In this document: one piece after another, positions 11,801-40,200 of the stretch
Position numbering within the stretch: position 1 is the stretch's first letter
Layout of the letters: the number at the start of each line of letters is the position of its first letter
Assembly: GCF_001949145.1 (NCBI RefSeq)
Contig: NW_019091380.1
Coordinates: 3,208,901 to 3,271,228, forward strand
Source: Acanthaster planci
Lineage: Eukaryota; Echinodermata; Asteroidea; Valvatida; Acanthasteridae
Direction of reading: 5' to 3'
Length of the DNA stretch: 62,328 nucleotides
Position numbers and translations under genes: made by a program
The notes under the pieces: generated by a model
The model's database searches: none
Told to the model about the DNA's origin: nothing
What the model saw: the letters and a program-made list of their open reading frames with translations, nothing else

Positions 11801-14225
11801 CAGCAGGTCCATCATGCCTGCGGCCGAGGAAGAATTTAGTGACATTTTAAATCTGCTTTTTACATAGTAGACCTCCTTTAAAAAATTCATGGCTAATCCA
11901 GGTGCCCCTTTCCATTGACATCCCCCATTTGTTTACTCAGGTCCTAGCTTCCCCATGACATTTTCGCCACATAAGGAAGTCATGTTAGCAGTTCAGTAGC
12001 AGAGAGGATAGGTTTCTTCCACCTTACCTTTGTAATATCTGCTGTGCAGTTTAAGGTTGGAGTACACTCTGAAGTTGGTTGGTTTTGGAGTCTATTGTCA
12101 GTTTTCATCCTCGTCCAGGTTATTTCTAGTTTCCATTTCTAGTCCCTTGGGTTTATTTTGGTTTTCTTATAGATATTTTAGTTTAGCCTCTTTAGCTCGT
12201 TTTGGATGTTTACTTGGTTACATCTTGTAAGTAAAAGTCCTCTTTTAGTTTTTTTTTTCTTTGAAATAAAGATTTTGAGTCCTTATTCAGTTTCTTGTGA
12301 CTTAACCTTCCAAGACCTCTGGTTTGGTGTAGAGATTTTATTCGGTTGTAGTTTTCCCCCACAACATGTCAATTTTCCAGTTACAACGTCCCAAACCTAG
12401 ACAAGTTTTAGAGTCTTTTGTTCTAAAGTTAACATCAAACTCTATCAGTGTAGCAGATATAATGAAAAGAAATTCATATAAGAAACATCAGCTTTCATGG
12501 TGAATTTCGATTCATTTATTTCATCCTGTTACTGACTTCAAATAAGCACGAAGGGTCTCTAAAAATTGAGAAAACAGTCTTAAAACACAAAGAGCAGAAT
12601 GTTCAGAGAAATTGAAGCACACACAACAAAGTATTCTGGATAGTTCTTCCACTTTAGCTGTAAAAATGAACAACATGGCAGTTAGGAACGTGAACAAAGA
12701 AGAACGATTGAAAACAGAGCTTAAATTAATTGTGTAATTCCCCTCTATACAGTCAAAAATGCTAAAAACCCTTTTCAAAATTTCCTGGACTTGCTCTTCT
12801 TTGCAAAAATCCTTTACAAACAATCAAAAATTTGCTCTTTCCCCAACAGATAAGATGGACTTCCATTACATGTACTTCCACAAACAAACTAAAGGGTATT
12901 GCTAGCGATTTACAATGGTAAAAATTCTTGATAAGCCGATAAACTTTTCTTGGAAAGGACTGATATATATGTTTTGGACATGGCCAAAGGTCATCTGTCG
13001 ATCTAGCATGGGAAAAAAAAGCAACCAAAGCAAGGGACCCCAAAGGAGCCACATTTAAAGAAAATCTACGACAGAATAGACTGATCCAGCAACACCTGCC
13101 CACTTCACCTAGATGAGTAATGAACGCTTGGTGCTCTCTTATGTCACAACGCATGTTCAGCCGCATGCATACAGACGTTTGTGTGGACATGTGACTGGTC
13201 AGAAAATCAACTGCTACGGATATGGTGTAATGATACCGACGTAGCTGTGATATCTAATACATGCAAAGTTGTAAACAACACACCCAAAGATCAAGCTGAA
13301 ACAAGGAAAACATTTCTAGGTCTAGTAAACGAAAAACGGCATTCTACAATGGACAATTTTCGAAGACAGTTTCCAGTTTAACCACTACCGAAAACTACTA
13401 ACATACTTCGAGGACACCTACGATTAACAGCACTCCACAGGGCACTGGGATTTACAGATTGTCATCCGGAACGGTGGTTAAACTCTGCAACTTCAGAAAT
13501 ACAATTTTGGCATAGGGTTAAAGACGCATTTAATACAGCACTACACTCCTCGCTAGATAGGCTGGCTAATATTGTCGTAACATTAAAAACCCTCACCAGC
13601 CCAACTTGGCCAGTGGTCTAACACCTTGCTTTTGCAATCAGAATAAAAAAAAGGATTCAACTATTACTTGTACTTTGGTGGGGTGGGGTGGAGGGCTTTG
13701 TTCTACGAATTGGTTCCAAAATTTTGTACTAAAAATATGACGTGGGCGGTTGGACAGTGTTTAGTGGACTTGATTGCTCATGATACAAAACAAAGCCAGG
13801 GCTTAGGCCTGATGTACTTCTTTGTACAATGAGAACAACAATGTGCTGTCTATATGACTGAGTAGTCTGCATGTGTGATCAAAAATCTCTAAGTTGGCCG
13901 TAATGGAGACAATGTTTCATGGGCACTGCATAAGCCATCAACCATGTCCTCACAAAACTTTGATTGCTGAAATTAATTGAAACCAGGATGACAGGATTTT
14001 ACTTTGTTGTAGACACAGGCTTCGACCAAGAAAAGGCTTGTAGTAAGTTGCAATAGAAGTGCTGCATATTGTCTTTTGTTAAGTGCTCTAAACTACAGAT
14101 AATTATTCATTATGTGCCATTTTAGGATTTAATTTCATCAGTTTTTACTATGAAAGTTTGGATTGTATGATTGGGTGAAATTATGACGATGTGAGGACAG
14201 GGGGATATGATATGTTGTCTCCTGT
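8876..14225. other. Spacer between TLR and U2AF2
   Basis: No protein-like frame is supported. It should hold the TLR promoter and 5' exon (minus strand) and the U2AF2 3' end. A perfect NF-kB-type decamer GGGATTTCCC is at 11053-11062. An ATTAAA (minus strand, 14128-14133) about 95 bases past the U2AF2 stop is a plausible poly(A) signal. The open frames at 9073-9417 and 10585-10839 (minus) do not look coding. Confidence 0.4.
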
Positions 14226-29217
<14,992 letters not shown>

Positions 29218-29304
29218 TTTGACGAAAATAAAATGTTATATTTGATAACAAATTAATGTTTCCTTTCTCAATCCGCCGGGAAAATAAATGAACAATGCCT
29301 GACA

Positions 29305-29320
29305 TATAATGGCGGCCACG
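29305..29320 (-). promoter_or_regulatory. ATGGCGGC (YY1-like) motif upstream of U2AF2
   Basis: TAATGGCGGCCACGCG lies about 90-100 bases upstream of the U2AF2 ATG. YY1-type ATGGCGGC motifs are common at TATA-less housekeeping promoters. No TATA box is visible. The element is on the plus strand whereas the gene is on the minus strand, so this is suggestive only. Confidence 0.35.
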
Positions 29321-29447
29321 CGCAACAGCCTTCTTGGGTCTTTTGCACGAAGCACTGCACTGATGCACATCATGCTTCTAGAACGTAATAGCTATGACCA
29401 CGGATACCAGCGATCTTTGTATTTTAAAGGAGGGCGCTAGAGTATGG

Positions 29448-29745
29448 TGTACTATTTACGACAAACATTTCTCTCTCTCTCTTGCCTCCTCCAGTCGACG
29501 CTACCAGACGACGCGACGGCACGACAGCTGCCTTGCGTCGTGCCGTCGGGTCGAACCGTCGCCTTCTTGCCATTACGTTTGTACACACACGACGCGTCGT
29601 GTCGTCGCGTCGTGCTGTCTCAGGTATTTTCCATGTTTCATTTTTTCCCGCCCTAAACGTCGCCCCTTCCGTCGCCCGTCGTGTCGTACCATCTTGCGTC
29701 GCGTCGTACGTCGTGTGGTGCATCGCGTCGCCCTTTGCTTCATGG
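29448..29745 (+). repeat. CpG-rich repeat E, copy 1
   Basis: Begins GTATGGTGTACTATTTACGA and continues into runs of CGTCGTG/CGTCGCG words with a very high density of CpG. It includes a shared non-repetitive island CCTTCTTGCCATTACGTTTG. An inverted, clearly related copy is at 30790-31165. Every frame is open because the repeat word lacks stops, so the long frames here are not evidence of a gene. It starts about 230 bp upstream of the U2AF2 ATG and may serve as, or sit in, its CpG-rich promoter. Confidence 0.8.
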
Positions 29746-30789
29746 TGTTTATTGAGGGCGCTTTTCTTTTATTTCTGTCCCCGTGCTTGCAAAGTACATG
29801 CAATTTACTCTTTAGTGTTGATTTGTTCTTGTTTTTATCTCATCCATTCCTCGATTAGGAATAATTTCTGTCATGTTTTATTAAGAAAAAGAAAAAAGAG
29901 CAATAAGAAAATCGGCATATGTAGGAACTGCTCTCTCACAATAAGTGGAAGCCCAGAATTCGTCACTCTTTAAATCCAGCCTATGATTTCTTTTTAATAC
30001 CGTCGATGCAGTTCCCATTTGTGGTAGATTTGTAATTTTATAGATACCGGTTTTTCCCCGTGGTCCATCCCGGTAATTTTTAAGTAGTACTCCCAATTCC
30101 CCAGACAAATTGTCTACAACTGTATGACCGCAAGTTTGACTAAGGGTTTAGGAAGTTACCACCGAGCCTGCTCTATAATACCCTCAGAATATTCCGTCTT
30201 AGTCTTCCTTCAGGTCAGTCTTCCTCGTTAGCTTCATCAGCACCATACTTTTAATGATATTAGTCCATGTTTCTGAATAAAACATTATACAGACGCTGTT
30301 ATCATTGTGGCCGTGTCTTTTTTTTAAACTCTGTCCACACACATGTATAATTTCTCATCTGATCCGCATCTTACATTAGGAAGCACGTTATAATGATTGA
30401 TGTATTGTATCTTAGAATAGATTAAAAAATATTGTAGCGGACATAATATGAGAATCATGATACCTGCTTACATTATTTATTTGTTTACTAGTTTACCCCT
30501 TTTATTATCAGTTAACCAGTGAGAATTAATTCGTTTCCGGCTAATGTAGTGAAAAGTTTTCGCACGGTTTACGAAAATACAAATACCCTCACGTTAGAGA
30601 AAGCATCTTTTTAATAATGAGAAAAAAACAGGGATTCTATGAAACAGAAAACAATATGAATTAGCAATGAAAATAAATAAAGGGCCGAGCTTGAAGACGA
30701 TCTATTGCTGAAGTTGGGGACGACTTGGTTTGTCTGGACTTGGCAAGTAGCTGTAGAGTTTGCAGTGGAAAGGCTTGCAGTAAAAAAAT

Positions 30790-31165
30790 CGCGTCGCGTC
30801 GTGCGTTGCGTCGTGCTTCAGGGGACGTAATAGGCGACGCGATGCACGACACGACGTACGACGCGACACACGACGTTGCGACGCGACGGGCGACGGAAGG
30901 GGCGAAGTTTAGGCGACAAAAAATGCAACATGGAAAGGACCCAAGGCAGCACAATGCGACGGGCGACGGCACGACGCGACGCAAGACACGACGCGTCGTG
31001 TGTGCACAAACGTAATGGCAAGAAGGCGACGGTGCGACCCGACGGCACGACACAAGGAAGCCGTCGTGTCGTCGCGTCGTGTCGTCGCGTCGTGTAGTTG
31101 CGTCGCCTGGATGGAGGCTAAAGAGAGAGAGAAATGTTTGTCGTAAATAGTACACCATACTAGAG
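30790..31165 (-). repeat. CpG-rich repeat E, copy 2 (inverted)
   Basis: Reverse complement of the 29448-29745 repeat, with the same order of landmarks: GTATGGTGTACTATTTACGA, CTCTCTCT, CGTCGTG words, CTTGCCATTACGTTTG, CGCCCCTTCCGTCGCCCGTC. It extends further at one end through GCACGACGCAACGCACGACG. The two copies form a spaced inverted repeat with an arm separation of about 1 kb. Confidence 0.8.
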
Positions 31166-33505
31166 AGGATTTGTGTGGGTAACTCTCCTGAATTCTCCTG
31201 GAAACTAATTTGATGGGCTACTGGTAATAAACACATTTTAACGATATTGATGTTGATACTTGACCCTGCTGCGACGAGCCAGAATATTGGGGGGGGGTAT
31301 ACGGTATACTTTTGGGGTCTATTTCATATCCCTTCCAAAAGCGTGTAAATATCCCACAATTTTGCCTCGCCGAGGGACGAAAATCCCGCCCAGTGGATGG
31401 GGTATAGTACCCCCCTATAGATCCGCCTCGGGTATAATTTATACTTTTATGCTGAGCTGTAGAGTCAGGACAAAAAACTTCGAGGAACCTGCAACCCGGA
31501 CACCATCGCCCTGTATTCTGCCAAAACACGCGAAATGGGCAGTCTTTGGTGAATATAATGATTGACAGCAACCATGATTGAATAATTATTTGCGGTAAAC
31601 AGGGACGGATCCAGAAACAATTTTTCAGAAGGGGAAATTGTTTGTGGAGGTGGAATGGGCCTTTCTCTGGTTGAGCAGTGGCACATATCTGTGGTGAGGA
31701 GGAAGTAGGATGACTTTCCTGAATTAAAAAACAAAACAAAAATGCCCGGCTATGGAAATTCAAAGAGGACCACATGACACTAGGGGGAGCTCTTCATGAT
31801 ACAGATGTACTTCCTAACACCCCTTAACCTTCCATCAAAGTGATGCATTTGAAAGCTTTTGTATAATCTGCATCTGCAGTACTGTTGAATGCATTTTGGG
31901 GCTTGTTGGGAAGGAAGGAAAATACCTCAAAATCCACCGTTTTTCTCAACATGAAAAACGTTGGGGGATGAGCACTAGTAAAAAAAAGGGGGTTGTTGGG
32001 GGGGGGTTGCAACGTTCACCTGCACAATGATCGGAACTACCAGTGTAATGACGAAAAAATAAGTCGGCCTACCCCCCCCAAAAAAATCCTGAACGAGGAT
32101 TGCGCCGTCCAGTATAGCTAAGCAATTACATCGATTTTCGGCGGATCCTTTTAGTGGGGCATCCCTTCAGTACACCCATCACCCCCCCCCCCGTTTACCG
32201 AAAGCTAGATCGTCCCTGTACATACTTTGTAGACTGCAGCTTTGAGGTAAACATTATTTTACAAGGGAAATTGTTTGTGGGGGTGGAATGGGCCTTTCTC
32301 TGCCTGACATGTAAACAAATTGGTACATGAGCAATGTGAAAATCTCGGAACTTCTAAGAAAAAAAAAAGAGAACCAAGAATGGATGATTTTAATGCATTA
32401 AGGAGTCGCCCGTAAGTACGTACGCACCAGGGGGGAGGGGGGCTGGTACCGTTGCATACACCATGCGTCCAGGGGGGTTCAACCTGTGCGTACCGTACGC
32501 AAACCGAAATTTGCCTGTAATGAATCTTCATCATAGCAATAGAGTTTCTCATACAAATAAATACCAGAATCAGCTTGTATGCGTCGAAACTCGAACACAG
32601 TCCATCCCGCCTTGTATCCTCCTGTGTCGACGCCCATTATTTGTAAACTGGGACATTAATCATGACCCAAAGACCGGCAGCGTATGCGTATGGGGGTCTG
32701 AAAGTGGGCATTTCGTGTGTACTTACTTTATGGATGGCCTATCAGTGCAATTATGCTTCGTGTTGCTTTCTTTCACGGATCGTCGTCACGGCAGATGTTC
32801 AGACCGTTAACTACATATGAAGCAAGATATGAGACGGAGAGAACCCCCTGCTTTATGTTGGGCATTGTTTCACTGGAATTTGAGGAATTTTTTCCCAGAC
32901 AGGTAGGTACCAAAAGTCTAGAGTGTGTATAGTGATTGGACATGTTGGGGGGTACCCCTCTGTCTCATTTCTTGCCAGATATATGAACTTAACATTTTCT
33001 TTCGATTTCTTTCGGAGTGCAACGATTCGCCAGCAGTTGTGTAAAGTACGATAGACATGAAGCCATCTTCCGGGGGAGAGCTTGCGAGTGTAACTTCATC
33101 AAAATCGACCCAAACATAGTCTAAAATCCAGTGATCTGCTTTCTTGGGAGGCCGCCGGGGGGAGGGGTTTCTGTGTTCCACCAATCTAGAAAATGTATGT
33201 ATATATGTAAGTAAAATGTTTGTATGAAATGTAAGATAACTCTGACGTTGTAGCATATCACGGCTCTAACAATCGGAGTCCTCTCAGGAAGACAAGCACG
33301 GAACTGTCAAACTATTTCTCTTTTCACTCAGTCCCGGCCCAGCAGAGATGCAGATGATTGACGTCACTCCATCGAGGTTCAATTTTTGGATTAGTTCTGA
33401 GTCTAAACAAGACAGACATTTTAGAAAGACAATTTATGATTGCGTAGGGGGCTTATGGGTAATATCTCTCCCCCAAGAGACAAAAAACCCCGAACTTGCA
33501 TTTTA

Positions 33506-33506
<1 letters not shown>
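31166..33506. other. Gene-free U2AF2-CANT1 spacer with repeats
   Basis: Contains a repeated block seen twice, at about 31625-31665 and 32265-32305 (GGGAAATTGTTTGTGG, GTGGAATGGGCCTTTCTCTG), several C or G runs, and a DNA element at about 32812-32985. The minus-strand open frame at 32918-33256 has no recognisable domain. No gene is supported. Confidence 0.4.
32812..32985. mobile_element. Short DNA element related to 1421-2075
   Basis: The left end ATGAAGCAAGATATGAGACG and right end CTCTGTCTCATTTCTTGCCA are inverted relatives, and both outer ends match the element at 1421-2075. Also shared is GTGTGTATAG followed by GATTGG near the right end. Non-coding; borders approximate. Confidence 0.5.
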
Positions 33507-33601
<95 letters not shown>

Positions 33602-33602
33602 A
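33507..33602. repeat. (CAAG)24 microsatellite
   Basis: A perfect tetranucleotide array of about 24 units. It produces artefactual Gln-Ala-Ser-Lys and Ala-Cys-Leu-Leu frames. About 450 bp upstream of the CANT1 upstream open frame. Confidence 0.97.
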
Positions 33603-33955
33603 CTATCACTCAGGTTATCTCCTGCAGATTTGACCCCAGGGGAGAGAAATCCCTAAGCCAATGAGAGAATGACTTTGGACAGGCAGGGAAGTGCAGGCTG
33701 TAACTATCTTATCTAATGAGGCTTCAAGCACACCTTTGATGACGCAGCAGAGGTAAAGGTGTTAGGCGTGACAATTGCATTTGTACGGGGGGTGTCATGC
33801 GACAAACTATCAACAGTGGAAGGGGTCAATTCCGAGATATTTCCGAGACAACTGAAGTTATCACCCGATTTTGTCATCCCCCTCCCTTTTGTCGCGCTTG
33901 TTGTTATATTTTCCCTCTTTTTGCCAGGGAGCAAGCTACATCGTTATATGTAACC

Positions 33956-34216
33956 ATGGAGGAAGGAACAATCATGGGCAGTCTGAGCAACTCGATCTAC
34001 GACAAACGCGATGCGAAACTGAATGCAGGTTTCACTTCCGTGGTCAGACCATTAGAATGCTGCAGCGCCCTCAAATCTTTTTCGCCACAAAACGGACTTT
34101 GTTCTGAAGGCGGCTTCAACAAAATCCTGTATAGCAATGGTTCCGCGAATCAGTTTCTCATTAGCACTTTGGAAGTGCGGATCTTGCGGGGCGGGGACCA
34201 GTGGAAAACTCAGTAA
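33956..34216 (+). promoter_or_regulatory. Candidate upstream ORF of CANT1
   Basis: An ATG in a near-perfect context (ACCATGG) at 33956 opens 86 codons ending TAA at 34214-34216. This is 14 bases before an in-frame CANT1 ATG (34231) and 41 before a better one (34258). The peptide (MEEGTIMGSLSNSIYDKRDA...) has no recognised domain. If the transcript starts this far upstream, the frame could repress or reroute CANT1 translation. Alternatively it could be an exon spliced differently. Confidence 0.35.
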
Positions 34217-34257
34217 CGCATCGATTACTGATGGTATTGGTCGTCAAGTCTGGTACC

Positions 34258-37200
34258 ATGTATCCGCTGCAGGTGTTTCTCACTGGCTATCGTTGGTGTC
34301 GTCAGGCGCTAAGTATTACAGCTTTCACCAACTTGACGTGGCTGCTCGTCGGTGGGCTTGTGTGGGTCGGGTTAAAAAATGCCGGCAGAAACCCGCATCG
34401 TCAACGAAAGCTCAGCAAAAGCAGTGATTCAGGGGTCGTAAATTCCGTGGAGAAGTTGCAGGTACCCCAGGATAGTACTAAAAAACGGTGTAAAAAGAGA
34501 AAAAGCACCATGTCGAAGTCAAACGAATGGAAATCCTTGGCTGTCGAGGGCAGCAGCCGATCGTCAGGACCGACCAAGTTGTTCGCAAGTTTCACTGGTG
34601 CTAAAGGTGGTGTCGGTGCTCTACGAGTGAGGCAGAGAATTGTTGCAGCTGCGGTAGTCATGTTCATTCTTATTCTTGTGTTTTTACTGCTTCCCAGTTC
34701 CAAACGGACAAGCGGGAATTTTAGCACAAACAACAGTGGCATGGGTAAGAACTATGTCGTAATGACGTCTGCAGTCTACAATAAAACTTACCCAATTACA
34801 GCACCCCAGCGAACACTAGTTGGAGAGCAGTACCGAATTGGTCTAATATCTGATCTAGATACTGATTCAAAATCAGCAACCAAAAAGAATACCTGGGTTG
34901 GGTATTATCTGAAAGGCTATTTAAACATCAACTCGTTACATGACCAAGTTAGTATACAACTAGACAAAGAACCGTCAGTCCTGCAATCACAACTTTCTAG
35001 AGGGGGACGAGGGATGGAGCTTTCAGAGCTGGTCACATTTAATGGGAAGCTCTACTCGGTGGACGATCGCACGGGGGTCATCTATGAGATTGTTGACAAC
35101 ACTGTAATACCGTGGATCATCTTGTCGGATGGAGACGGCAGAAATACAAAGGGTAAGGAGTATTACACTGGATGTTAAATTGTAGGCTGCATATCTTACA
35201 TTTTCATGGCACTGGCATCTGGCAAGAGCAGTATGCACACATCAGGCAGTTGAAAATTGTTTTTTTCCTCTTTTGAAAGAATCCTTCAAGGCCTTGAATA
35301 GTCAACAAACTTAAATTTGAAAAGGAAAGTTTGGCATTTGGGTGAATTGAAAAAATTGGTGGCCGAAAATTGCACCCATGCTCTTGTGAATCTTGAATAA
35401 CCATGGGGGAGATCCGGAGGGGGGAGGGGTGGGAAAAGGATATATCCCCCTCCCACATTTAAGCACACCCCTACATACATGTACATAATTCAAGGGGGAC
35501 CTTAAACAGGTACCCTGTATTGTGTCAAGCCTGCACAAGGGTGACGTTTCAGAAACCATCCCTCCCACATTTAAGCACACCCCTACATCCATGTACATAA
35601 TTCAAGGGGGACCTTAAACAGGTACCCTGTATTGTGTCAAGCCTGCACAAGGGTGACGTTTCAGAAACCATCCCTCCCACATTTGACAAGAAATCTTCGC
35701 CCATGAGAACAACAATACTATTCACTATACCATGTGAGACTTTCACTTGTGTAAAATACTATAACATAATTTTCCTAGACAGCGTCAGGATTTGATTCAC
35801 AGCCATGAAAAAGCCTTGGGAAAACTCGGGCTTTGGTGATGGATATAAGCTGAGTGCGTCCGATACGTTCAGGCACTCACACACATTTCGACCCTCCTGT
35901 TCTTGATTCTGAACCAGCCGACACAGTTCGGAGACCACATGAGTTTGGAAAAGAGTTGCAAAATGGGCATTATCATTGAACCACATGCACTGAAGAATAG
36001 TTTTGTTTTAGATTTCTCACATTATCAGATTTTTACAGTCTGTGGAAAATTTTTGAATATCTTGCAATTCCTACAAGTAAAGGAGGAAATGTTTTGCAAA
36101 TTTTTTTTCCAATTCATACTTTCATTATGTTTTGGCAAGCATTCAGGTACATTTGTATGAGAAAGCACAGTGCTAGAATAATGTATTCATTCCTTTTTTG
36201 AATTGAAATGCACATGTAATTGAAATCCCAGTGATTTAGGCCTTTTAGCGTGAATGGTACAGTGAAATAACGTGTTACGATCAGTTGCATTAGTTCGATG
36301 AATCTGCAACCCCCCCCCAAAAAAAATCATTCTCATACATGTACAACTTGTGAGTATTTTTATTAATTTTTGTTCTTAAATATCCAGCATAGTAGACTGC
36401 TGAAAAAAGTTGGGCTGTGCATTAATGCACACAACTCTAGGCAAGTGTGAAAGGTTACATCTTTAGTGCATACATCTCATTGACTTCAGAAATTTAACTT
36501 CAGGAAATCCTGACTAGACTACAGCGATACCAGATTCTCCTAGGTGGCTGTCTTCCTCTTGTTGCTTGAAAGTGTGTGAAGACATCCTTTGTTAATTGGG
36601 ACAGTTGTTTCAAATGACACTCATAGGATTGGTCATAGTTATGCCAGAGGATCCCATAATTTCAAATACTGTTGAAATTCAAGAACCTTTCAGATGTGGC
36701 AGCTTGGACCAGTACTGCATGTATGTAAAACTCAAAAGCTCTTTGTGGAATTGGAGAAATTTTGCAGAGTGTATCAACTCGAGTTGCCAAAGGAGACTGC
36801 TTTGAATAGGCTGTCACTTTGTATTTCAATTGGAGGGGGGGGTGATTTTGTAATCCTAAACTCAGGTATCTTTGTAGCAAGCTTTGTGGATCATACCAAA
36901 TCCCTCTACTGTGCAGGAAAACAGTAGCACATTCTTGTCCTTAACTTTCAAGCGAAATCAAGACCCACCCAAAATTGATGGCGGCTGAGCTGTATCCTGG
37001 CCATTTCATCTTCCTGAATAACTCCGGGGGTGCTTTCCTGAATCGGCAGAATGCCCCGTCCAGCAGTGTGTTGAGACCTAGAGGCACAAGTGTTTGCACT
37101 TAGCCATTCAGTCCGGAATCTAGAGTTGTAACGAAGTCGGTTTTCAATTAGTCATGAAGTCAAATTACAAGCCATTTTCCCTACTTTATGTTCCAAGTTT

Positions 37201-40200
37201 TCAAGATCAAGTCAAGTGAGAAGTGATTTTCTTTCCCAAAGTGAAGTCTGAAGTCAAAAAATTGTGACTCAAGTTTGAAATTAGTGGGAGTGAGCAACTA
37301 AAGTCAAAACACTGCCAGAACTTTTTAAATTTTGCTAAATTGATTGGATTTAAGCAGATTCAGGGTAATATCTCTTTTCAGAGTCACATTACATGTACAT
37401 TGAAATGTTTGAATATTGTCAACAAATACTTACACATTGACATACATGTACATATTTTTGACGTATATTTACGATGTGTTTCCCTTTCTCACTCCTTGAT
37501 TCGTATCTATAAAAAGCCACCTGGTTCATTGGATTTTATAAGATTAAGGAAGGCATGGCCTCACAGGAGGATTAGAACTGCTTGAAAGTCAAGACAAGAA
37601 TCTAATGCCAGCAAAGAAATGTGTAGGAAGTTGAAATTGAACAAAGAGATGAATATTAACCTGAAATTTAAGTAAGGCCTTCATATTAAAACAAGGCAAC
37701 AAGTCAGCAACATCTGCGCGGACTGTCCTGTCTGTTGGTTGAAATATTAAGCAACCAATTGTCACAGAATTACCGATACAGATCAATATCAGTGCGTGCA
37801 CGTATTGCAAAATGCACATGCAGACTTTTGAAATTGGAACAGCTGTACAATTGGTAGCAGCAGTGTGCTGCACGACCATACTGGATTGCACTGAAGACCT
37901 TTGACCTTTTACCTCAGATTGTACATGTACCCTGAGGCTTCACAATAACAATAACCCTACTAGATCCTTGAACGTCATAAGATTTGGGATGGCTGTTGGA
38001 AGAGTGGAGTGGGCCATAGCCTGGCCACGATATAGTTAAACTCATGAATTGATATCCTTTAATACTTTAAGTACCAAGATTTTGCCTTTGGGTTCCTTCA
38101 TGATGGAGGGTTTTGTAGGATTTTGTAAGATCAGTCAGGAATGTTCAGAGTTACGTGCTGAAGGAGTCAGGCATATGCATAGGTTCTTACCTTCTTTAGG
38201 TATCTTCTAGGACTTTACAGGTACATGTTCTTGTATCAGAATTCTGCACCATACTGAAAACCATAGGCACATTCTTTGTACCTCATCTAAGGGTGTACTC
38301 ATACTAACAGATTCCAACAGGCCCTGGTGTTGGAGTGTGGCTCATGAGGGTAAACAGAGGAACCATTGGAGAGTCAACAGTACATTTTACCTTGACGTTG
38401 AGAGTATTAGAGAGCTTACATATACTTCAGGCCCTATTGGCACAGTGGTCTATGGCGCAGGTTGATATCAATGCAGTTTTCTATTCCACCTCATATATAG
38501 CAGTAGCCTACCTTTGCTGAAACCCTGGTGCCTGCAACTGTTGCAAGATTTTTCTGCATGTACAAAGATTTTATGCGGTTGTACTAAAGAACAGGAAAAA
38601 AAAAAGAAATTTGGCAAAGAGTTCGCATAAATGCGCTGCCTCTACGGCATGGTTCTGTTGGTTGGTTGTTTCTGTCCAGGAGCAATTTTAGGTGGTAAAT
38701 ATTAATAGCGTTTTCTTTGAGAATGATTTTGCAATCCTGTGAGAATTTATTGACTTGTCGAGTGTACGCTACAAATGAACAATGACTGAGTTATAAAACC
38801 AAAAATTCTTGTTTACGATTTGCCATTTGTCAGGTTTTAAAGGTGAATGGATGGCTGTACGAGATGAGATGCTGTTTGTAGGTGGACTGGGCAAGGAGTG
38901 GACCACGACGTCGGGGGAGTTGGTCAACTTAAATCCCCAATGGGTCAAAGTTGTCAGTCATCAGGGGGCTGTCCGGCATTTCAGCTGGGTAAAGAACTAC
39001 AATGCTATGAGAAGAGAGGCTGGCTATTCCTATCCAGGTAACTTGGCTTTTCTGTTATTGAAAACTCTTGAGGGTAAGGTCGAGTGTCGGCCATCTATCA
39101 ATCAGTGGCTGATTGTGCCTGGTACTCATCATTACCAAGGAAAATTAATCAGTGGTCCAAACAATTGTCATTGCTTGAACTTGACCTAATTTTTCATAAT
39201 CCATCAAAATCAACCAAGAGTTTGAAGGATTTAAGAAGACAGAGCCCAGCCACTGTTTCCTGTGACAGAGTTGGTGTATCTTGAAAGTTGGAGTATTAAG
39301 ACTGTGCCATTGGGCTCCTTTGCAGTGTTAGAATTTGTAGGATACATGTAGAGGAGTATCCCCAGCAGAAATGCTGAAGGGGCTATGGTTATAAGAAGTT
39401 GACAGCATGGATACAAGTTGAAATATTAAACCAAGCCTTTCTGCATATGACCTACCCACCAACATGCCAAACTTATTCATGACTAACTCCTGTGTGAAAC
39501 ACATTCCAACTTGGAATTCATCAGAAGAAAGACACCGTTGGTGTATCCTCCATCTTGCGATAAGCTCTTTGCACGTTTTAGGCAAGAGACACCCACAAAC
39601 ACCACATTGTCCAGTATTGACAAAGATGGAACAAAGGCACCAGACCATTGCAGAACTGTAGGTTGCTGTTAAAAAGCTCACCACAACTCAAGTTATAGAT
39701 AGCAACACACTTGTTGCTTTGGAAAAGTATATTTTAGTTAGCATTCAGCACACATATTCAAATTGTTTTGGCAGTGGCTTAGTGATTTTTGTGTGGATGG
39801 ATCAGATTTTCTTTATACATTTATGGTCATGCCAGCATAAGTTGTGTTTGGTGGGAAGATGTTAAATGACAATAAGAGGGTACCAGTGGAATAACTTAAA
39901 AATCTTGTTTCTCTTGTGTTTTTGTCTTGTCAGGTTACATGATACACGAGTCTGGGGTATGGAGTGACGTCCACCAGCGTTGGTTTTTCTTGCCTCGTAG
40001 GGCAAGCAAGGAACATTACACTGAGGCGGATGATGAGCACCGAGCGACCAACCTTCTCATCTCCTGCACCGCCGACTTCACCGACATCCGCATCAACAAG
40101 ATCGGGGTACTCAACAAGATCCGCGGTTTCTCCTCTTTTAAGTTTGTGCCGGGCACCAGGGACACTGTGGTAGTGGCACTGAAGACGGAGGAGGACCAGG

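Noticed and set aside
29394-31236. Long open frames of 150-190 codons with Arg-rich repeats in both CpG-rich copies
   Set aside because: All frames are open because the repeat word lacks stop codons; both strands show equal openness and no domain or splice context supports a protein.
32918-33256. Minus-strand frame containing HWILDYVWVDFDEV
   Set aside because: Locally protein-like but overlaps a transposon end, and no matching exon or domain was recognised.
33421-33664. Open frames encoding Ala-Cys-Leu-Leu or Gln-Ala-Ser-Lys repeats
   Set aside because: Pure product of the (CAAG)24 microsatellite.
34201-34230. CANT1 start at 34201
   Set aside because: The codon is GTG; the nearest real ATGs are 34231 (poor context), 34258 and 34510.
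39328-39684. Minus-strand frame of 118 codons in CANT1 intron 2
   Set aside because: No start context, domain or splice support; consistent with chance.
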